Made by a program: the position numbers and the translations under genes
Part shown: positions 34,141 to 46,280 of the stretch, in pieces
Layout: each line of letters begins with the position of its first letter
How positions within the stretch are numbered: the stretch's first letter is position 1
Assembly: GCF_002575655.3 (NCBI RefSeq)
Contig: NC_053040.3
Location: 461,204,780 to 461,268,779, forward strand
Length of the DNA: 64,000 nucleotides
Source of the DNA: Aegilops tauschii subsp. strangulata
Taxonomy: Eukaryota > Streptophyta > Magnoliopsida > Poales > Poaceae
Direction of reading: 5' to 3'
Notes under the pieces: model-generated
What the model was told of the DNA's origin: nothing
The model's input: the letters and a program-made list of their open reading frames with translations, nothing else
Databases searched by the model: none

Positions 34141-37100
34141 ATACGCCACACCCCTCCCGATGAATAGGACCCCCGTTTCGACAGTAGGAGGTCCGTTTCC
34201 TCCGTTTTGCGGTACGCCAGACCCCTCCCGATGAGCAGGATCCCGTTTTGACCATGGACGGTCGAACACAAGACCGTTTCCTCCGTTCTGCGGTACGCCA
34301 GGCCTAGTTTCCATCGGCTATTCCATCCAAGCCCTCCCGATGAACACGACGACGCATTCCGTTCCGACCCAGCCGGTTGGCTCCCCATGAACACGACGAC
34401 GACGCAGTTTCTCGGTTCGGACCCAGCCATGTACGCGAGCCCTGGCCGTACGTATGCGCGAGTAGGCGTTCGAGACCCCGCCCGTATGTACGTGCGTGGC
34501 CGTATTTTCTTTCTTGCACATTGGCCGCTGTACTTACGTGTACATGCTACGTGCGCGCCTCTACATCGACCAGTATGTATGTACACGTTCGCGACCAGAA
34601 TGACAACGCTACGTACGCTTCGACCAGGTGGGTCCCGACTGTCAGGCACTTCCTTGCGTGCGAAGATGTAGCTGGTGGGTCCCAGCAGTCAGGGGGACCA
34701 ATCGTTTTTTTTTGCCCGGACGCACTTCCTTGCGTGTGAAGATGTAGCTGGTGGGTCCCAGCAGTCAGGGGGAAACGTTTTTTTCGCGAAATACGGTATC
34801 CCGTCCGGTGGGTCCCCGCTGTCACGTGGAGGAATAATTATTTTGCGCGTAATAAGGAGGCACTTCCTTGCTGCGGTCGTGGACCCAGCTGCCAGCCTCT
34901 CCACGTACAGTCCACGTCCGATGGAAGCCGTTCCTTGACCATGTTGACCATGCCGCGCCGAGAGCACCAGTGCGGGGGACGACGGCGAGGCCTAGGAAGG
35001 GGACGACGCGGAGCCGGGGAAGACGCGACAGTGGAAGCCTTCTCGGAGAGGAGTACGAGGGTTCACTGGTTCGGCTGTCGTCGCCGCAGAATAACAGGGG
35101 GTGTGGGTAAGTGGAGGGCTGGCCTGGCCAGCGGTGGGAGTAGTAGGGGGCAGTGAGGCCTCCGCGGCAGCACAACCGGCCGCGGGAGGCAGGAGCACGA
35201 GGCACGACCGGCGCTGGTTTGGGCGGCTGGAGCAAGAAGACCAGAGGTTGAAGAAGCACTACGGCCGTTGGATGGACATCGTACGGTCACTGGAGCTAGA
35301 ATCGTGCATATTGACTAAGTTGACAAAGCCCTCCGCCCCGTCAACTTAGTAGGCCCACAAGTCAGCCTGCCACTATACTGGGTCCCAACTAGCAGGGGGA
35401 GTATTCATTTTTTTGTGTAATAAGGAGGCACTTCCTTGTGTGCGAAGATATAGCTGGTGGGTCCGAGCTGTCAGCGGCGGTAACGTTTTTATTCGTGAAA
35501 TACAGAGGCCCTTTCGGTGGGTCCCAGATGTCAGGTGGAGGAATCATTATTTTGCGCGTAATAAGGAGGCATTTCCTTGCGTGCGGTCGTGGACCCAGCT
35601 GTCAGCCTCTCCACGTATAGTCCACTTCAGATGCATGTCGGTCGTTGACCACGTTGACCAGGCCGCGCCGAGAGCACCAGGGCGGTAGATGACGGCGAGG
35701 CCTAGGAAGAGAACGACACGGAGCCAGGGAAGACTCGGCAGTTGTTTCCCACGCGAAGGGGAGTACGACTGTACGAGGGTTTACTGGTTCGTCTGCCGTC
35801 GCCGGAGAATAACAACAGGTGTGGGTGAGTAGAGGGATGGCTAGGCCAGCGATGGGAGTATGGTGGGGCGGTGAGGCCAGCGCGGCAGCACAGCCGGCCG
35901 TGGGAAGGAGGGAGCAGGCAGTCCCGCCGGCGCTTGTTTGAGCGGCTAGAGCAGGAAGAGCAGAGATTGAAGAAGCACGACGGTCGTTGGATGGACATCC
36001 AACAGTCACTGCTTGTGCGTCAACCTTTTTTTAGGAAAGCCTCAAATCTGTGGAAAACAGCATACAACCCATCTGCCATTATTTCTAATAATTTACAACC
36101 CATTTGCTAATTCTTAAGGTTTTTTTGGAGCCCATAATCTTTTTGTTAGCATTATAGCCCATATTGTGGCCATGGTTAAAAAATTATATGAAATTTTGCA
36201 TATTTCGGTGCGGTCCGAACTGTTTTTAATCCCGAAATTTCGAGTCACATTCAAACTGATTTTAAAAATAAATGTATATCAATATAAAATCCAACAAATT
36301 GTCCACACATAAAAATCAATGCAATTTAAAATCTCGAAATGAAAAAAGAAATTTGAAACTAATTGCCGGTTTGATGTGTTTTAAAAATGTACAACCCATT
36401 TCTCATTACTGATAGGCCATTTTCTTGGCCAGCCGAACCAAGCTCTCCTCGTCTTGAAAAATTTGCAGCCAAACATGCCTGACAAAGCGACTTACTTGGC
36501 AAATCACAAAAAACTGGGCTGTGGCCGTGGACCCAGCTGCCAGCCTCTCCACGTACAGTACTCTTCCGATGGAAGTCGGTCGTTGACCAAATTGACCACG
36601 CCGCGCCGAGAGCACCAAGGCAGTGGACGACGGCGAGGCCTAGGAAGGGGACAACGCGGAGCCGGGGAAGACGCGACAGTGGATGCCCACGCGGAGAGGA
36701 GTACGAGGGTTCACTGGTTCGGCTGTGGTGTGAGGCTGCCGTCGCCGCAGAATAACAGGGGGTGTGGGTGAGTGGAGGGATGGCCTGGCCAGCGGTGGGT
36801 GGCGAGGCCTCCGCGGAAGCACAGCCGGCCACGCGAGGTAGGAGCAGGCGGCACGACCTGCGCTGCTTTGGGCGGCTGGAGCAAGAAGACCAGAGGTTGA
36901 AGAAGCACTATGGCCGTTGGATGGACATCATACGGTCACTGGAGCTAGAATCGTTCATATTGACTAAGTTGACAAAGCCCTCCATCCCCGTCAAGTTAGT
37001 AGGCCCACAAGTCAGCCACCCACTATGGTGGGTCCCAGCTAGCAGGGGGTATTCATTTTTTTGTGCGTAATAAGGAGGCACTTCCTTGCGTGCGAAGATA

Positions 37101-38214
37101 TAGCTGGTGGGTCCGACCTGTCAGCGGGGGGAACGTTTTTTTCGCGAAATACAGAAGCCCTTCCCACGTACAGTCCACGTATAGTGCGTAATAAGGAGGA
37201 ACTTTCCTTGCGTGCGACCATGGACTTCGTGGGTCCCAGCCGTCAGGCTCTCCACGTACAATCCTCTTCCGATGACTCTCGTATGTTGACCACGCCGCGC
37301 CCAGCGCACCGAGGCGGTGGACGACGGCTAGGCCCCAGACTGGAACGACCCGGAGATGGGGAAGACGCGGCAGTGGAGTCGCAGACGGAGAGGAGTGGGA
37401 AACTTGACTGGTTCGGGTGCGGGGTGGGCCTACACTCGACAGAGAATAACAGGAGGTGCGGAGTGGAGGGATGGCCTGGCCGTCGGCGGGGTAGCGTTTC
37501 ATCGAGGAGCGCAAAACAAGGCCGCTGGACGCCGGAGGCTGGGGCAGGCAGTCCCGGCAGCGCTGGGGGAAGAAGACAAAAGATTGAAGAAGAATGCCGG
37601 CCGTTGGATGTATCCAACGCCTTCTTAGGCTTCGACCTACTGGCCCACATGTCAGCCAGTCCATTTGTTTTTTAGTCCATTTTGTGGGCTGGGTGAAACA
37701 ATGATGTAGCATCTATGCGGCCCATTTATATATATGGTAGAATTTAAAGCCCATTTGCATTTTTCTCGAAATCCGCGGACTTGCTCGGCTGGGTGAAAAT
37801 ATCATGTTGGGCTAGACGGAGAAATGTTATAAAAACATAAACACATGATTGCACGTCTATTACTGCATTGGTCAGTAAAATCTTTGCAAGCTTATGTACG
37901 CAATCACTAGGAGTTAACTTGCGAAGTTATATATAAAGAATTATTATTATTATTTTGTAAGAACTTTCAACTTACGAAATAAAATATCATTTTAATTTGA
38001 TGAGTTAATAGTACGTGGGGTATTATTATTTTTTAGGCTAGACGTGGTACAGTTGAGTTGGTTAGGGAAAAGTACTGGGTGAAAACTCAGTTTACATCGA
38101 AAAAGAAAGTGGAAGAAAATTCAGATATAGGATTAACGAAAACAAAAAATAAAGGAAGCGGGAAGGTCTATAAAATGGTTGGACGAATGACAGGTTTAAT
38201 GGAAACTTACGTTG

Positions 38215-38218
<4 letters not shown>

Positions 38219-38250
<32 letters not shown>
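38219..38250. repeat. (TA)n microsatellite
   Basis: About 15 uninterrupted TA units. Confidence 0.95.
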
Positions 38251-38251
<1 letters not shown>

Positions 38252-38270
38252 ATAAAATAAGATATAAATA

Positions 38271-38328
38271 TAGGTTCAGTTTTGCATTCTTATAGAAAAT
38301 AGGTTCAGTTTTGCATTCTTATAGAAAA
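38271..38328. repeat. 29-bp tandem duplication
   Basis: TAGGTTCAGTTTTGCATTCT plus TATAGAAAA, two exact copies. Confidence 0.9.
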
Positions 38329-39128
38329 ATAGAACTGAGCTGTGCGTCGTCTAGAAAAAAGAAACATAACTTGGGCTACCGATGTTATAGAAAAGCTAGG
38401 TTGGGAGGCCCAGAGGTCGCTTGATACCTGCTGGATCCAAAAAATGTTGAAACATGTCGTGGGCTGCCCATGTTAAACAACAAAACCTAAGCCATGGACC
38501 TAGTGGGCCCAGGACTGTCAGCCTCTCGACGAACAGTTGTCTCCCGATTCCTCTTGTTTTGCTGACCATGTTGGGAACGACAGACGGCGGCGCCGCGGCT
38601 AGAGCACCAAGGCGGAGGACGACGTCGAGACCTCGGACCGAACGAACCAGAGCGGGGGAAGACGCAGGTGGAGTGGAGTACGAGGGTTGACTTGTTCGGG
38701 TGCAGGGTGGGCTGGTGGAGCTGCCACCGCCGGACAATGTGTGGTAGTAGAGGGATGGTCTGGCCAACGCCATAGGCTATGATGGCCAGCCGCTGTATAG
38801 GAAGAGGACGAAAGATTAAACAAAATAAAGAAATACAAATGGATAGGTGGTTGGTCCCATATGTCTGTGTACGAGACCTGCTGGGTCCACCTGAGGAGGG
38901 GAATATGTTGGGAGGAAGGAGATTCAAAGCACGGTAGCCGAGTGAACTAGTTTTTTTTAACGGACAAGTGAACTAGTTACATACATAAGAAAATAGCCAC
39001 TAAAAAGCAAACAGGTTAATGGTTTCTTAAAAGAAATATTTCGGACAAAACAGATAATTACGACACATAGGCTAATGCATGAAACACTCAGATGATAAAG
39101 GTGCTTATATATAGATAAAGTACAACAT

Positions 39129-39833
39129 CTAGACCTTCCGGGCACGCTTGATCATGACGCTGCGGCTGTCCGTGTACTCGTCGGTTACGGGAAGCAAACA
39201 CGCCCTCATGTCCAAGATCTGCGTGTACATGTCATAGCATGTGTATGCGTCCTTGGCCGCGTAGGTTATGTAGGCTAGATTCAGAGGTACCTCCCATGTG
39301 TTCAGGTCCTTGGTATCGTTGTCTTCTTTCATGTTGGCGTATCAGGGGTCGATGATGGTCTCGGCGAGGTCAACCACAGAGTCCTTCTCCTGCCCGTTGC
39401 TGATGATCTTGTATTGCTTCTGGATGTCGACAAGCTTGTTGCACCAGATGGCCGAATCATCGCGTTCTTCCTTCTCTCCACCGTAGCGAAGGTGCAGTCG
39501 GTGCTGGCGATGAAACGGGCGAATGCTCCAGAACCTCTGATGGCCCTGCAGAAGTGGTAGATGAGAACCTCGTCCTGCACACATACCTGGGCGACGGCGA
39601 TCCACTGGTCCCTGTCAGGAGACGAATGGATGGGCACAAGGTCTAGTCCTGCAACCTTGTGCTTTCTCGTCCTGTAGGTACTGCTTGAACTCGGCGAGGC
39701 AGAGCTTCACCGAGTCCGGATCGTTGGTGTACATCACATTCAACTTGGTGCAGCCATAAGACTGAACGACGAACTCAAAGGGGAACTCCTTGCTGAAGTC
39801 CATATCCAGCAGGCTCACCCCTCGGATCGCCAT
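39129..39833 (-). pseudogene. Plant 3'-5' exonuclease (DEDDy type) gene, frameshifted
   Basis: Homologous by motif to plant Werner-like 3'-5' exonuclease domain proteins, which degrade nucleic acid ends. ATG at 39833 (MAIRGVSLLDMDFSKEF), then TNDPDSVKLCLAEFKQYLQD. A one-base shift lies near 39655, after which VAGLDL and the core QWIAVAQVCVQDEVLIYHFC are read. A second shift lies near 39480. The segment IWCNKLVDIQKQYKII and an in-frame TGA at 39342-39344 follow, and the exo III motif YAAKD (Tyr-x3-Asp) is near 39245-39260. The first motif reads GLDLV where Asp-x-Glu is expected, and the second acidic motif is not visible. Intronless, about 235 codons. It is a dead gene or gene fragment, possibly the only host-derived coding sequence here. 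Confidence 0.75.
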
Positions 39834-39984
39834 TGGAGTCTCTTCAAGTGAACGAGTGTGTAGGCGGCGGCAGCAGTTCGTTTTTCAGCTCTTGGGGAAC
39901 TGGATTCAACAGTAAACTTAGTGTGTACAGGCGACAACAGTTACTACCCCTCCCTCCTCCGCTGCACGCCCGGCAGAAGATGCA

Positions 39985-40060
39985 CCCTCGGCGCATTCAA
40001 ACGCCTCCATTAATAAACCTACTCCGGCCACACGTCGGTTCACGAGCGGGTCTGTATTGG
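39985..40060 (-). promoter_or_regulatory. Possible promoter of the exonuclease pseudogene
   Basis: On the minus strand an ACCAATAC (CCAAT-like) motif near 40053-40060 is followed by GTTTATTAATGG (TATA-like) near 40005-40016, about 175 bases before the ATG, with a C-rich leader between. Confidence 0.3.
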
Positions 40061-40313
40061 TACTGTAATAACAGGAGTTAGTGGTCACTTTACTTAAATT
40101 TAATTAGCTTTAAAAGAAATTTATACTTAAAACAAGCAATGCATTGGCTCGTTCTATGAGTGCCACATGATCAACATGCACAACAATTAGAATTATTATT
40201 CTCAGGACGCACACGATCAGCACATTTGTCGCACTTTCACAAAGATAATACTACCAAGTTTGAACTGTTTGTTATGGTTGTTGTCCTCTGCATCATCATG
40301 TCGTGTTTCCCAT

Positions 40314-40585
40314 CTTGCAAGATTCAGAACCAACAAATAAGATCCAAATAATAAGTACAACAAGGATGCCTACACATCTCATTGATTCCCAGCTTGCAAG
40401 ATTCAGAACCAACAAATAAGATCCAAATAATAAGTACAACAAAGATGCCTACACATCTCATTGATTCCCAGCTTGCAAGATTCAGAATCAACAAATAAGA
40501 TTCAAATAATAAGTACAACAAAGATGCCTACACATCTCAATGATTCCCAGCTTGCAAGATTCAGAACCAACCCATTAGAACCTTT
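40314..40585 (+). repeat. 79-bp tandem repeat, about 3.4 copies
   Basis: CTTGCAAGATTCAGAACCAAC recurs at 40314, 40393, 40472 and 40551, exactly 79 bp apart. The unit includes AAATAATAAGTACAACAA and CCTACACATCTCATTGATTCC. The last copy is truncated. Unit divergence is very low (one or two changes each), so the array is young. Confidence 0.95.
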
Positions 40586-41814
40586 TGATAAAGTGAATAT
40601 CGGGATTAAATCCATCTTGGCTACCCATGTCATACAATCGAAGAACTTGGTGAATGCTCTTGACCGTCACAACATCTGTAGTTGAGTATTCCTGTTTGCA
40701 CAGCACAAACAAGAAGAGCATGCTTACTATCATAGTTGCACTTTTTGAACTCAATCTGCACCTCCACTCGGATGAGGCCTGCCTGGAATTCCATGATTCA
40801 ATTCATGCGCCTTTTTCTGCAGTTCACCTGAAATGAAGCAAAGATTGCATCATTCAGCTAGCAAGAAGTACTTGCTCTCGTGAGCTGGCAGGTTCTTCTT
40901 TATTAGTTGCACTAACATTGAGGAACATTAAGGTTGGTTGTCCGGCTCATGTAAGGTGCAACTATAATTTGCTTATCCTTTTGTGCAGTTCCACTAAAAT
41001 AAAGTGCCATTGTGGTGACAGTTACGGCTCATCTTGCAAAGGCTAATTAAATGTTACACGAGATTACCAGCAGAATTTGACAGAGATTTTGGATACTCCA
41101 ATCACTATTTTGTGCAGTTCCACCAAAATTGAGAGATGTTGCCCAAGTGACATTTTAGTTGAACTGCACAAGACACTCATTCCAAAAAAAGTGTTTTGTG
41201 CAGTTCACCAAAAGGTCACAATAGCAACAAGGTGAAATGGATATCCCTATCTGCACAAAAAGATAGAAAGTAAACAGTTGCTGGTCAATAAGAATATACG
41301 AAACATATACGAAATGAAAAGAAGCATCTTAATTATGTTCATGGCAATCATGCAAGGACAGTACAAATTTTAAAACGTCAGCAATGCTTCATGTTACCAG
41401 AAGCATTACGATCAACAATGAGATTCCTCAAATATGGGATTACTTTAATGGTGGCATTGCTTGTTTACCAGATACAGTAAATCAACAGCAGCTAAAGAGT
41501 TGGTTTAACGGCATGGGACCGTGGGGACACCAGGACACTCAGCAGTGTAAAGGAGCAACTTACTTATCATACCGGGGAAAACAGAAGGAGTACCATTTGT
41601 AACATAGTTTACTTGCATCTTATCACTGGAGGCATTATATTAACAATAACACTGGTTAGACATGTCCCTAAGGTAACAGTGTGATCGCTTCGTTTTACAT
41701 GCGCCCTTACATTAACAACAGCAAAAGGTTGGTATAAGGACATGCGACAGTGGACGCATCAGCACAATGTACCTACAAGGAGGCATAAAGTGGTGATGCC
41801 GAGTTTGTTCATGC
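40586..41814. other. Low-copy-looking interval with one candidate minus-strand exon
   Basis: On the minus strand CTTTGCTTCATTTCAG at about 40847-40832 is a good 3' splice acceptor, followed by an open stretch to about 40680 (MEFQAGLIRVEVQIEF...). I recognise no family. Four or five copies of (T)TTTGTGCAGTTC(C)ACC/ACT(A)AAA, some inverted, lie between 40809 and 41215. The rest (41240-41814) shows nothing definite. It may be intron or 3' region of a host gene. Confidence 0.3.
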
Positions 41815-42076
41815 TATGTGAGGACAGCAAATCTAATCCTGGAGACCTTTTACTATGTGAGGGCAGCAAACCTAATTCTGGAGACCTTTTACTATGTTAG
41901 GGCAGCAAATCTAATCCTGGAGACCTTTTACTATGTGAGGGCAGCAAATCTAATCCTGGAGACCTTTTTACTATGTGAGGGCATCAAATCTAATCCTGAG
42001 ACCTTTTACTATGTGAGGGCAGCAATTCTAATCCTGGAGACCTTTTACTATGTGAGGGCAACAAATCTAATCCTGG
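41815..42076 (+). repeat. 39-bp minisatellite, seven copies
   Basis: GTGAGGGCAGCAAATCTAAT plus CCTGGAGACCTTTTACTAT. AGGGCAGC-type anchors lie at 41821, 41860, 41899, 41938, 41978, 42016 and 42055, so the steps are 39, 39, 39, 40, 38 and 39. As 39 is a multiple of 3, one frame encodes a repeating 13-residue peptide (AANLILETFYYVR). Confidence 0.95.
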
Positions 42077-42412
42077 ACATACTCTGTTGACTTGTCCACC
42101 AGCCGCCACTTTCTATCCTTTTTTCAACCAATAATAGATCTGTTCCTTATCCAGTTTGTACTGCGTTTTCCCATTATTTCCCTTTTCAACCAAGAGACCG
42201 GTTGGGTATCCGGTCTCTACTACTTTCACCATATTATTTCCTCTTTGAATCAAGTCCTAGATTCATGCTACAACTTCCCCCCCTTTGTTCGTTGTTTGAA
42301 CAAAGTCCTAGATTCGAATGCATGAAGTAGTTTTACCTCTAATAGTACTAAAAATTTAGGTGGCTTTGGAAGAGCTGATGGGAGTAGAAACAGATGCAAA
42401 TGTAGGCACATG
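42077..42412. other. Spacer up to the copia insertion, no gene seen
   Basis: Two loosely similar passages (CCTTTTTTCAACCAATAATAG, CCCTTTTCAACCAAGAGACC, CCTCTTTGAATCAAGTCCTAG) suggest an old duplication. The right boundary carries the ACATG target site of the copia. Confidence 0.4.
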
Positions 42413-44195
42413 TGTTGGAAATATGCCCTAGAGGCAATAATAAATAGGTTATTATTATATTTCCTTGTTCATGATAATCCTTTATTATCCATGCTAGAAT
42501 TGTATTGATAGGAAACTCAGATACATGTGTGGATACATAGACAACACCATGTCCCTAGTAAGCCTCTAGTTGACTAGCTCGTTGATCAATAGATGGTTAC
42601 GGTTTCCTGACCATGGACATTGGATGTTGTTGATAACGGGATCACATCATTAGGAGAATGATGTGATGGACAAGACCCAATCCTAAGCCTAGCACAAGAT
42701 CGTGTAGTTCATTTGCTCAGAGCTTTTCTAATGTCAAGTATCATTTCCTTAGACCATGAGATTGTGCAACTCCCGGATACCGTAGGAATGCTTTGGGTGT
42801 ACCAAACTTCACAACGTAACTGGGTGGCTATAAAGGTGCACTACAGGTATCTCCGAAAGTGTCTGTTGGGTTGGCACGAATCGAGACTGGGATTTGTCAC
42901 TCCGTGTAAACGGAGAGGTATCTCTGGGCCCACTCGGTAGGACATCATCATAATGTGCACAGTGTGACCAAGGAGTTGATCACGGGATGATGTGAGTTAC
43001 AGAACGAGTAAAGACACTTGCCGGTAACGAGATTGAACAAGGTATAGGGATACCGACGATCGAATCTCGGGCAAGTAACATACCGATAGACGAAGGGAAT
43101 TGAATACGGGATTGATTGAATCCCCGACATCGTGGTTCATCCGATGAGATCATCGTGGAACATGTGGGAGCCAACATGGGTATCCAGATCCCGCTGTTGG
43201 TTATTGACCGGAGAACGTCTCGGTCATGTCTGCATGGTTCCCGAACCCGTAGGGTCTACCCACTTAAGGTTCGATGACGCTAGGGTTATAGGGAAAGTAT
43301 GTACGTGGTTACCGAATGTTGTTCGGAGTCCCGGATGAGATCCCGGACGTCACGAGGAGTTCCAGAATGGTCCGGAGGTAAAGATTTATATATGGGAAGT
43401 CCTGTTTTGGTCACCGGAAAAGTTTCGGGTGATATCAGTAATGTACCGGGACCACCGGGAGGGTCGCGGGGGTCCACCAAGTGGGGCCACCAGCCCCAGA
43501 AGGCTGCGTGGGCCAAGTGTGGGAGGGGACCAGCCCCAGGTGGGCTGGTGCGCCCCCCCACCAAGGCCCAAGCGCATGGGAGAGTGGGAGGAGGCAAACC
43601 CTAGGTCCAGATGGGCCTTGAGGCCCACCCTAGTGGCGCCCCCCCTCTCCTCTCCTTGGCCGCCCCCTTGGATGGGATCTAGGGCTGGCCGCCTCCTCTT
43701 GGGGTGGGAACCCTAGAGGGGGGCGCAGCCCCCTCCCCCCTATATATAGTTGAGGTTTGGGCTGCCCAAGATACACGAGAACGTCTCTCTTTCGGCGCTG
43801 CCCTACCCCTCTCCCTCCTCCTCCTCTCCCGCGGTGCTTGGCGAAGCCCTGCGGGATTGCCACGCTCCTCCATCACCACCACGCCGTCGTGCTGCTGCTG
43901 GATGGAGTCTTCCCCAACCTCTCCCTCTCACCTTGCTGGATCAAGGCGTGGGAGACGTCACCGGGCTGCACGTGTGTTGAACGCGGAGGCGACGTGGTTT
44001 GGCGCTTAGATCGGAATCAACCGCGATCTGAATCGCTACGAGTACGACTCCCTCATCCGCGTTCTTGCAACGCTTCCGCATCGCGATCTACAATGGTATG
44101 TAGATGCACTCCCCTTCCCCTCGTTGCTAGATTACTCCATAGATTGATCTTGGTGATGCGTAGAAAATTTTGAATTTCTGCTACGTTCCCCAACA
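42413..44195 (+). repeat. 5' LTR of copia element 2
   Basis: TGTTGGAAATATGCCC to CTACGTTCCCCAACA, 1783 bp. TATA box at 43741-43749. It is full length, unlike the 3' LTR. Confidence 0.93.
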
Positions 44196-45539
44196 GTGGC
44201 ATCATGAACTAGGTCTATGCGTAGTTTCTATGCACGAGTAGAACACAAAGTAGTTGTGGGCGTCGATGTTGCCAATTCTTCTTGCCGCTACTAGTCTTAT
44301 CTTGTTTCGGCGGCATTGTGGGATGAAGCGGCCCGGACCGACCTTACACGTACGCTTACGTGAGACAGGTTCCACCGACTGACATGCACTAGTTGCATAA
44401 GGTGGCTAGCGGGTGTCTGTCTCTCCCACTTTAGTCGGAACGGATTCGATGAAAAGGGTCCTTATGAAGGGTAAATAGAAATTGGCATATCACGTTGTGG
44501 TTTTACGTAGGTAAGAAACGTTCTTGCTAGAAACCTATACAAGCCACGTAAAAACTTGCAACAACAATTAGAGGACGTCTAACTTGTTTTTGCAGCATGT
44601 GCTATGTGATGTGATATGGCCAGAAGATGTGATGAATGATATATGTGATGTATGAGATTGATCATATTCTTGTAATAGGAATCACGACTTGCATGTCGAT
44701 GAGTATGACAACCGGCAGGAGCCATAGGAGTTGTCTTTATTTTTTGTATGACCTGCGTGTCATTGAATAATGCCATGTAAATTACTTTACTTTATTGCTA
44801 AGCGCGTTAGCCATAGAAGTAGAAGTAATCGTTGGCGTGACAACTTCATGAAGACACAATGATGGAGATCATGATGATGGAGATCATGGTGTCATGCCGG
44901 TGACAAAGATGATCATGGTGCCCCGAAGATGGAGATCAAAGGAGCAAAATGATATTGGCCATATCATGTCACTATTTGATTGCATGTGATGTTTATCATG
45001 TTATGCATCTTATTTGCTTAGAACGACGGTAGTAAGTAAGATGATCCCTCACTAAAAATTTCAAGAGACGTGTTCCCCCTAACTGTGCACCGTTGCGAAG
45101 GTTTGTTGTTTCGAAGCTCCACATGATGATCGGGTGTGATAGATTCTAACGTTCGAATACAACGGGTGTTGACGAGCCTAGCATGTACAGACATGGCCTC
45201 GGAACACATGCGAAACACTTAGGTTGACTTGACGAGCCTAGCATGTACATACATGGCCTCGGAACACAAGAGACCGAAAGGTCGAACATGAGTCGTATAG
45301 CAGATACGATCAACATGGAGATGTTCACCGATGATGACTAGTCCGTCCCACGTGATGATCGGACACGGCCTAGTTTGACTCGGATCATGTATCACTTAGA
45401 TGACTAGAGGGATGTCTATCTGAGTGGGAGTTCATTAATCAGATGAACTTCATTACCATGAACATAGTCAAAAGGTCTTTGCAAATTATGTCATACGCTT
45501 TAGTTCTACTGTTTAAGATACGTTCCTAGAGAAGATTTA

Positions 45540-46280
45540 GTTGAAAGTTGGTAGTAGCAATTATGCGGACTGGGTCCGTGAACTGAGGATTGTCCTCATT
45601 GCTGCACAGAAGGCTTATGTCCTTAATGCACCGCTCGGTGTGCTGAACCTCGAGCGTCGTCTGTAGATGTTACGAAACATCTGACATACACGTTTTGATG
45701 ACTACGTGATAGTTCAGTGCGTATTGCTAATGGTTTAGAATTGTGGCACCAAAGACGGTTTTGAAACGTCGCAGAACATATGAGATGTTCCGAAGACTGA
45801 AATTGGGATTTCAGACTAGTGCCCACGTCAAGAGGTATGAGACCTCTGACAAGTTTCTTAAACCTGCAAACTAAGGGAGAAAAGCTCAATCGTTGAGCAT
45901 GTGCTCAGATTGTCTGAGTACCACAATCGCTTGAATCGAGTGGGAGTTAGTCTCCCAGATGAGATAGTGATGGTTCTCCATAGTCACTGCCACCAAGCTA
46001 GTAGAGCTTCGTGATGAACTATAACATATCAGGGATAGTTATGATGATCCTTGAGCTATTCGCGATGTTTGACACCGCGAAAGTAGAAATCAAGAAGGAG
46101 CATCAATTGTTGATGGTTAGTAAAACCACTAGTTTAAGAAGGGCAAGGGCAAAAGGGATACTTCATGAAACAACAAGTCATTTGCTGCTCTAGTGAAGAA
46201 TCCCAAGGTTGAACCCAAACCCGAGACTAAGTGCTTCTGTAATGAGGGGAATAGTCACTGAAGCAGTACTACCCTAGATA
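45540..46280 (+). pseudogene. Copia gag remnant
   Basis: Codon blocks matching element 1 are scattered over three frames: NYADWVRELRIVL-like near 45560-45600, a TYEMFRRLKLGFQT-like block near 45777-45816 and a zinc-knuckle remnant near 46230-46280 (AAGTGCTTCTGTAATGAGG). There is no usable frame. Confidence 0.6.

Larger units (their letters stand above)
34870..38770 (+). repeat. Five diverged copies of a 0.4-0.47 kb CACTA interior unit
   Basis: The anchor GGACCCAGCTG(C/T)CAGCCTCTCC occurs at 34881, 35591, 36529, about 37230 and about 38508. Each is followed by GACCA(C/T)GTTGACCA, GACGACGGCGAGGCCTAGG, GAGTACGAGGGTT and, in the first four, a segment ending GAAGAAGCACTACGGCCGTTGGATGG or a variant. 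Copies 1 and 3 extend furthest alike, through ACTAAGTTGACAAAGCCCTC. Spacing is uneven (about 700, 940, 700 and 1280 bp), with GGTGGGTCC...TGTCAG motifs and AT-rich sequence between. Confidence 0.75.
33254..38950 (+). mobile_element. Non-coding CACTA element (Jorge-like), right end not found
   Basis: Terminus CACTACAATAAAAAGAC at 33254, preceded by CAT (possible 3-bp target duplication). Subterminal motifs of the TCTATGACGACAATTGTGAC/ATCATAGA type occupy 33320-33400. The interior consists of a GGATGAACAG minisatellite, GGTGGGTCCCAGCTGTCAG motifs and five diverged copies of a 0.4-0.47 kb unit. No transposase is encoded. Sequence character changes near 38950, before the exonuclease pseudogene, without a recognisable GTAGTG end, so the right end is placed only approximately. 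Confidence 0.65.

Noticed and set aside
33603..34649. 348-codon minus-strand frame
   Set aside because: It runs through the GGATGAACAG minisatellite, where all three minus frames are open together. The peptide is the repeat read out, not a gene.
34377..37712. Many 60-219 codon frames with shared peptide strings
   Set aside because: The shared strings come from the repeated 0.4-0.47 kb DNA unit and occur in different frames in different copies, so protein-level conservation is not shown.
38058..38252. 64-codon frame KYWVKTQFTSKKK...
   Set aside because: It ends in the (TA)n microsatellite, is AT-rich, and has no homologous copy or promoter signal.
40314..40585. CRISPR-like regular array
   Set aside because: The unit is one continuous 79-bp tandem repeat without unique spacers, in a plant nuclear context with no cas genes.
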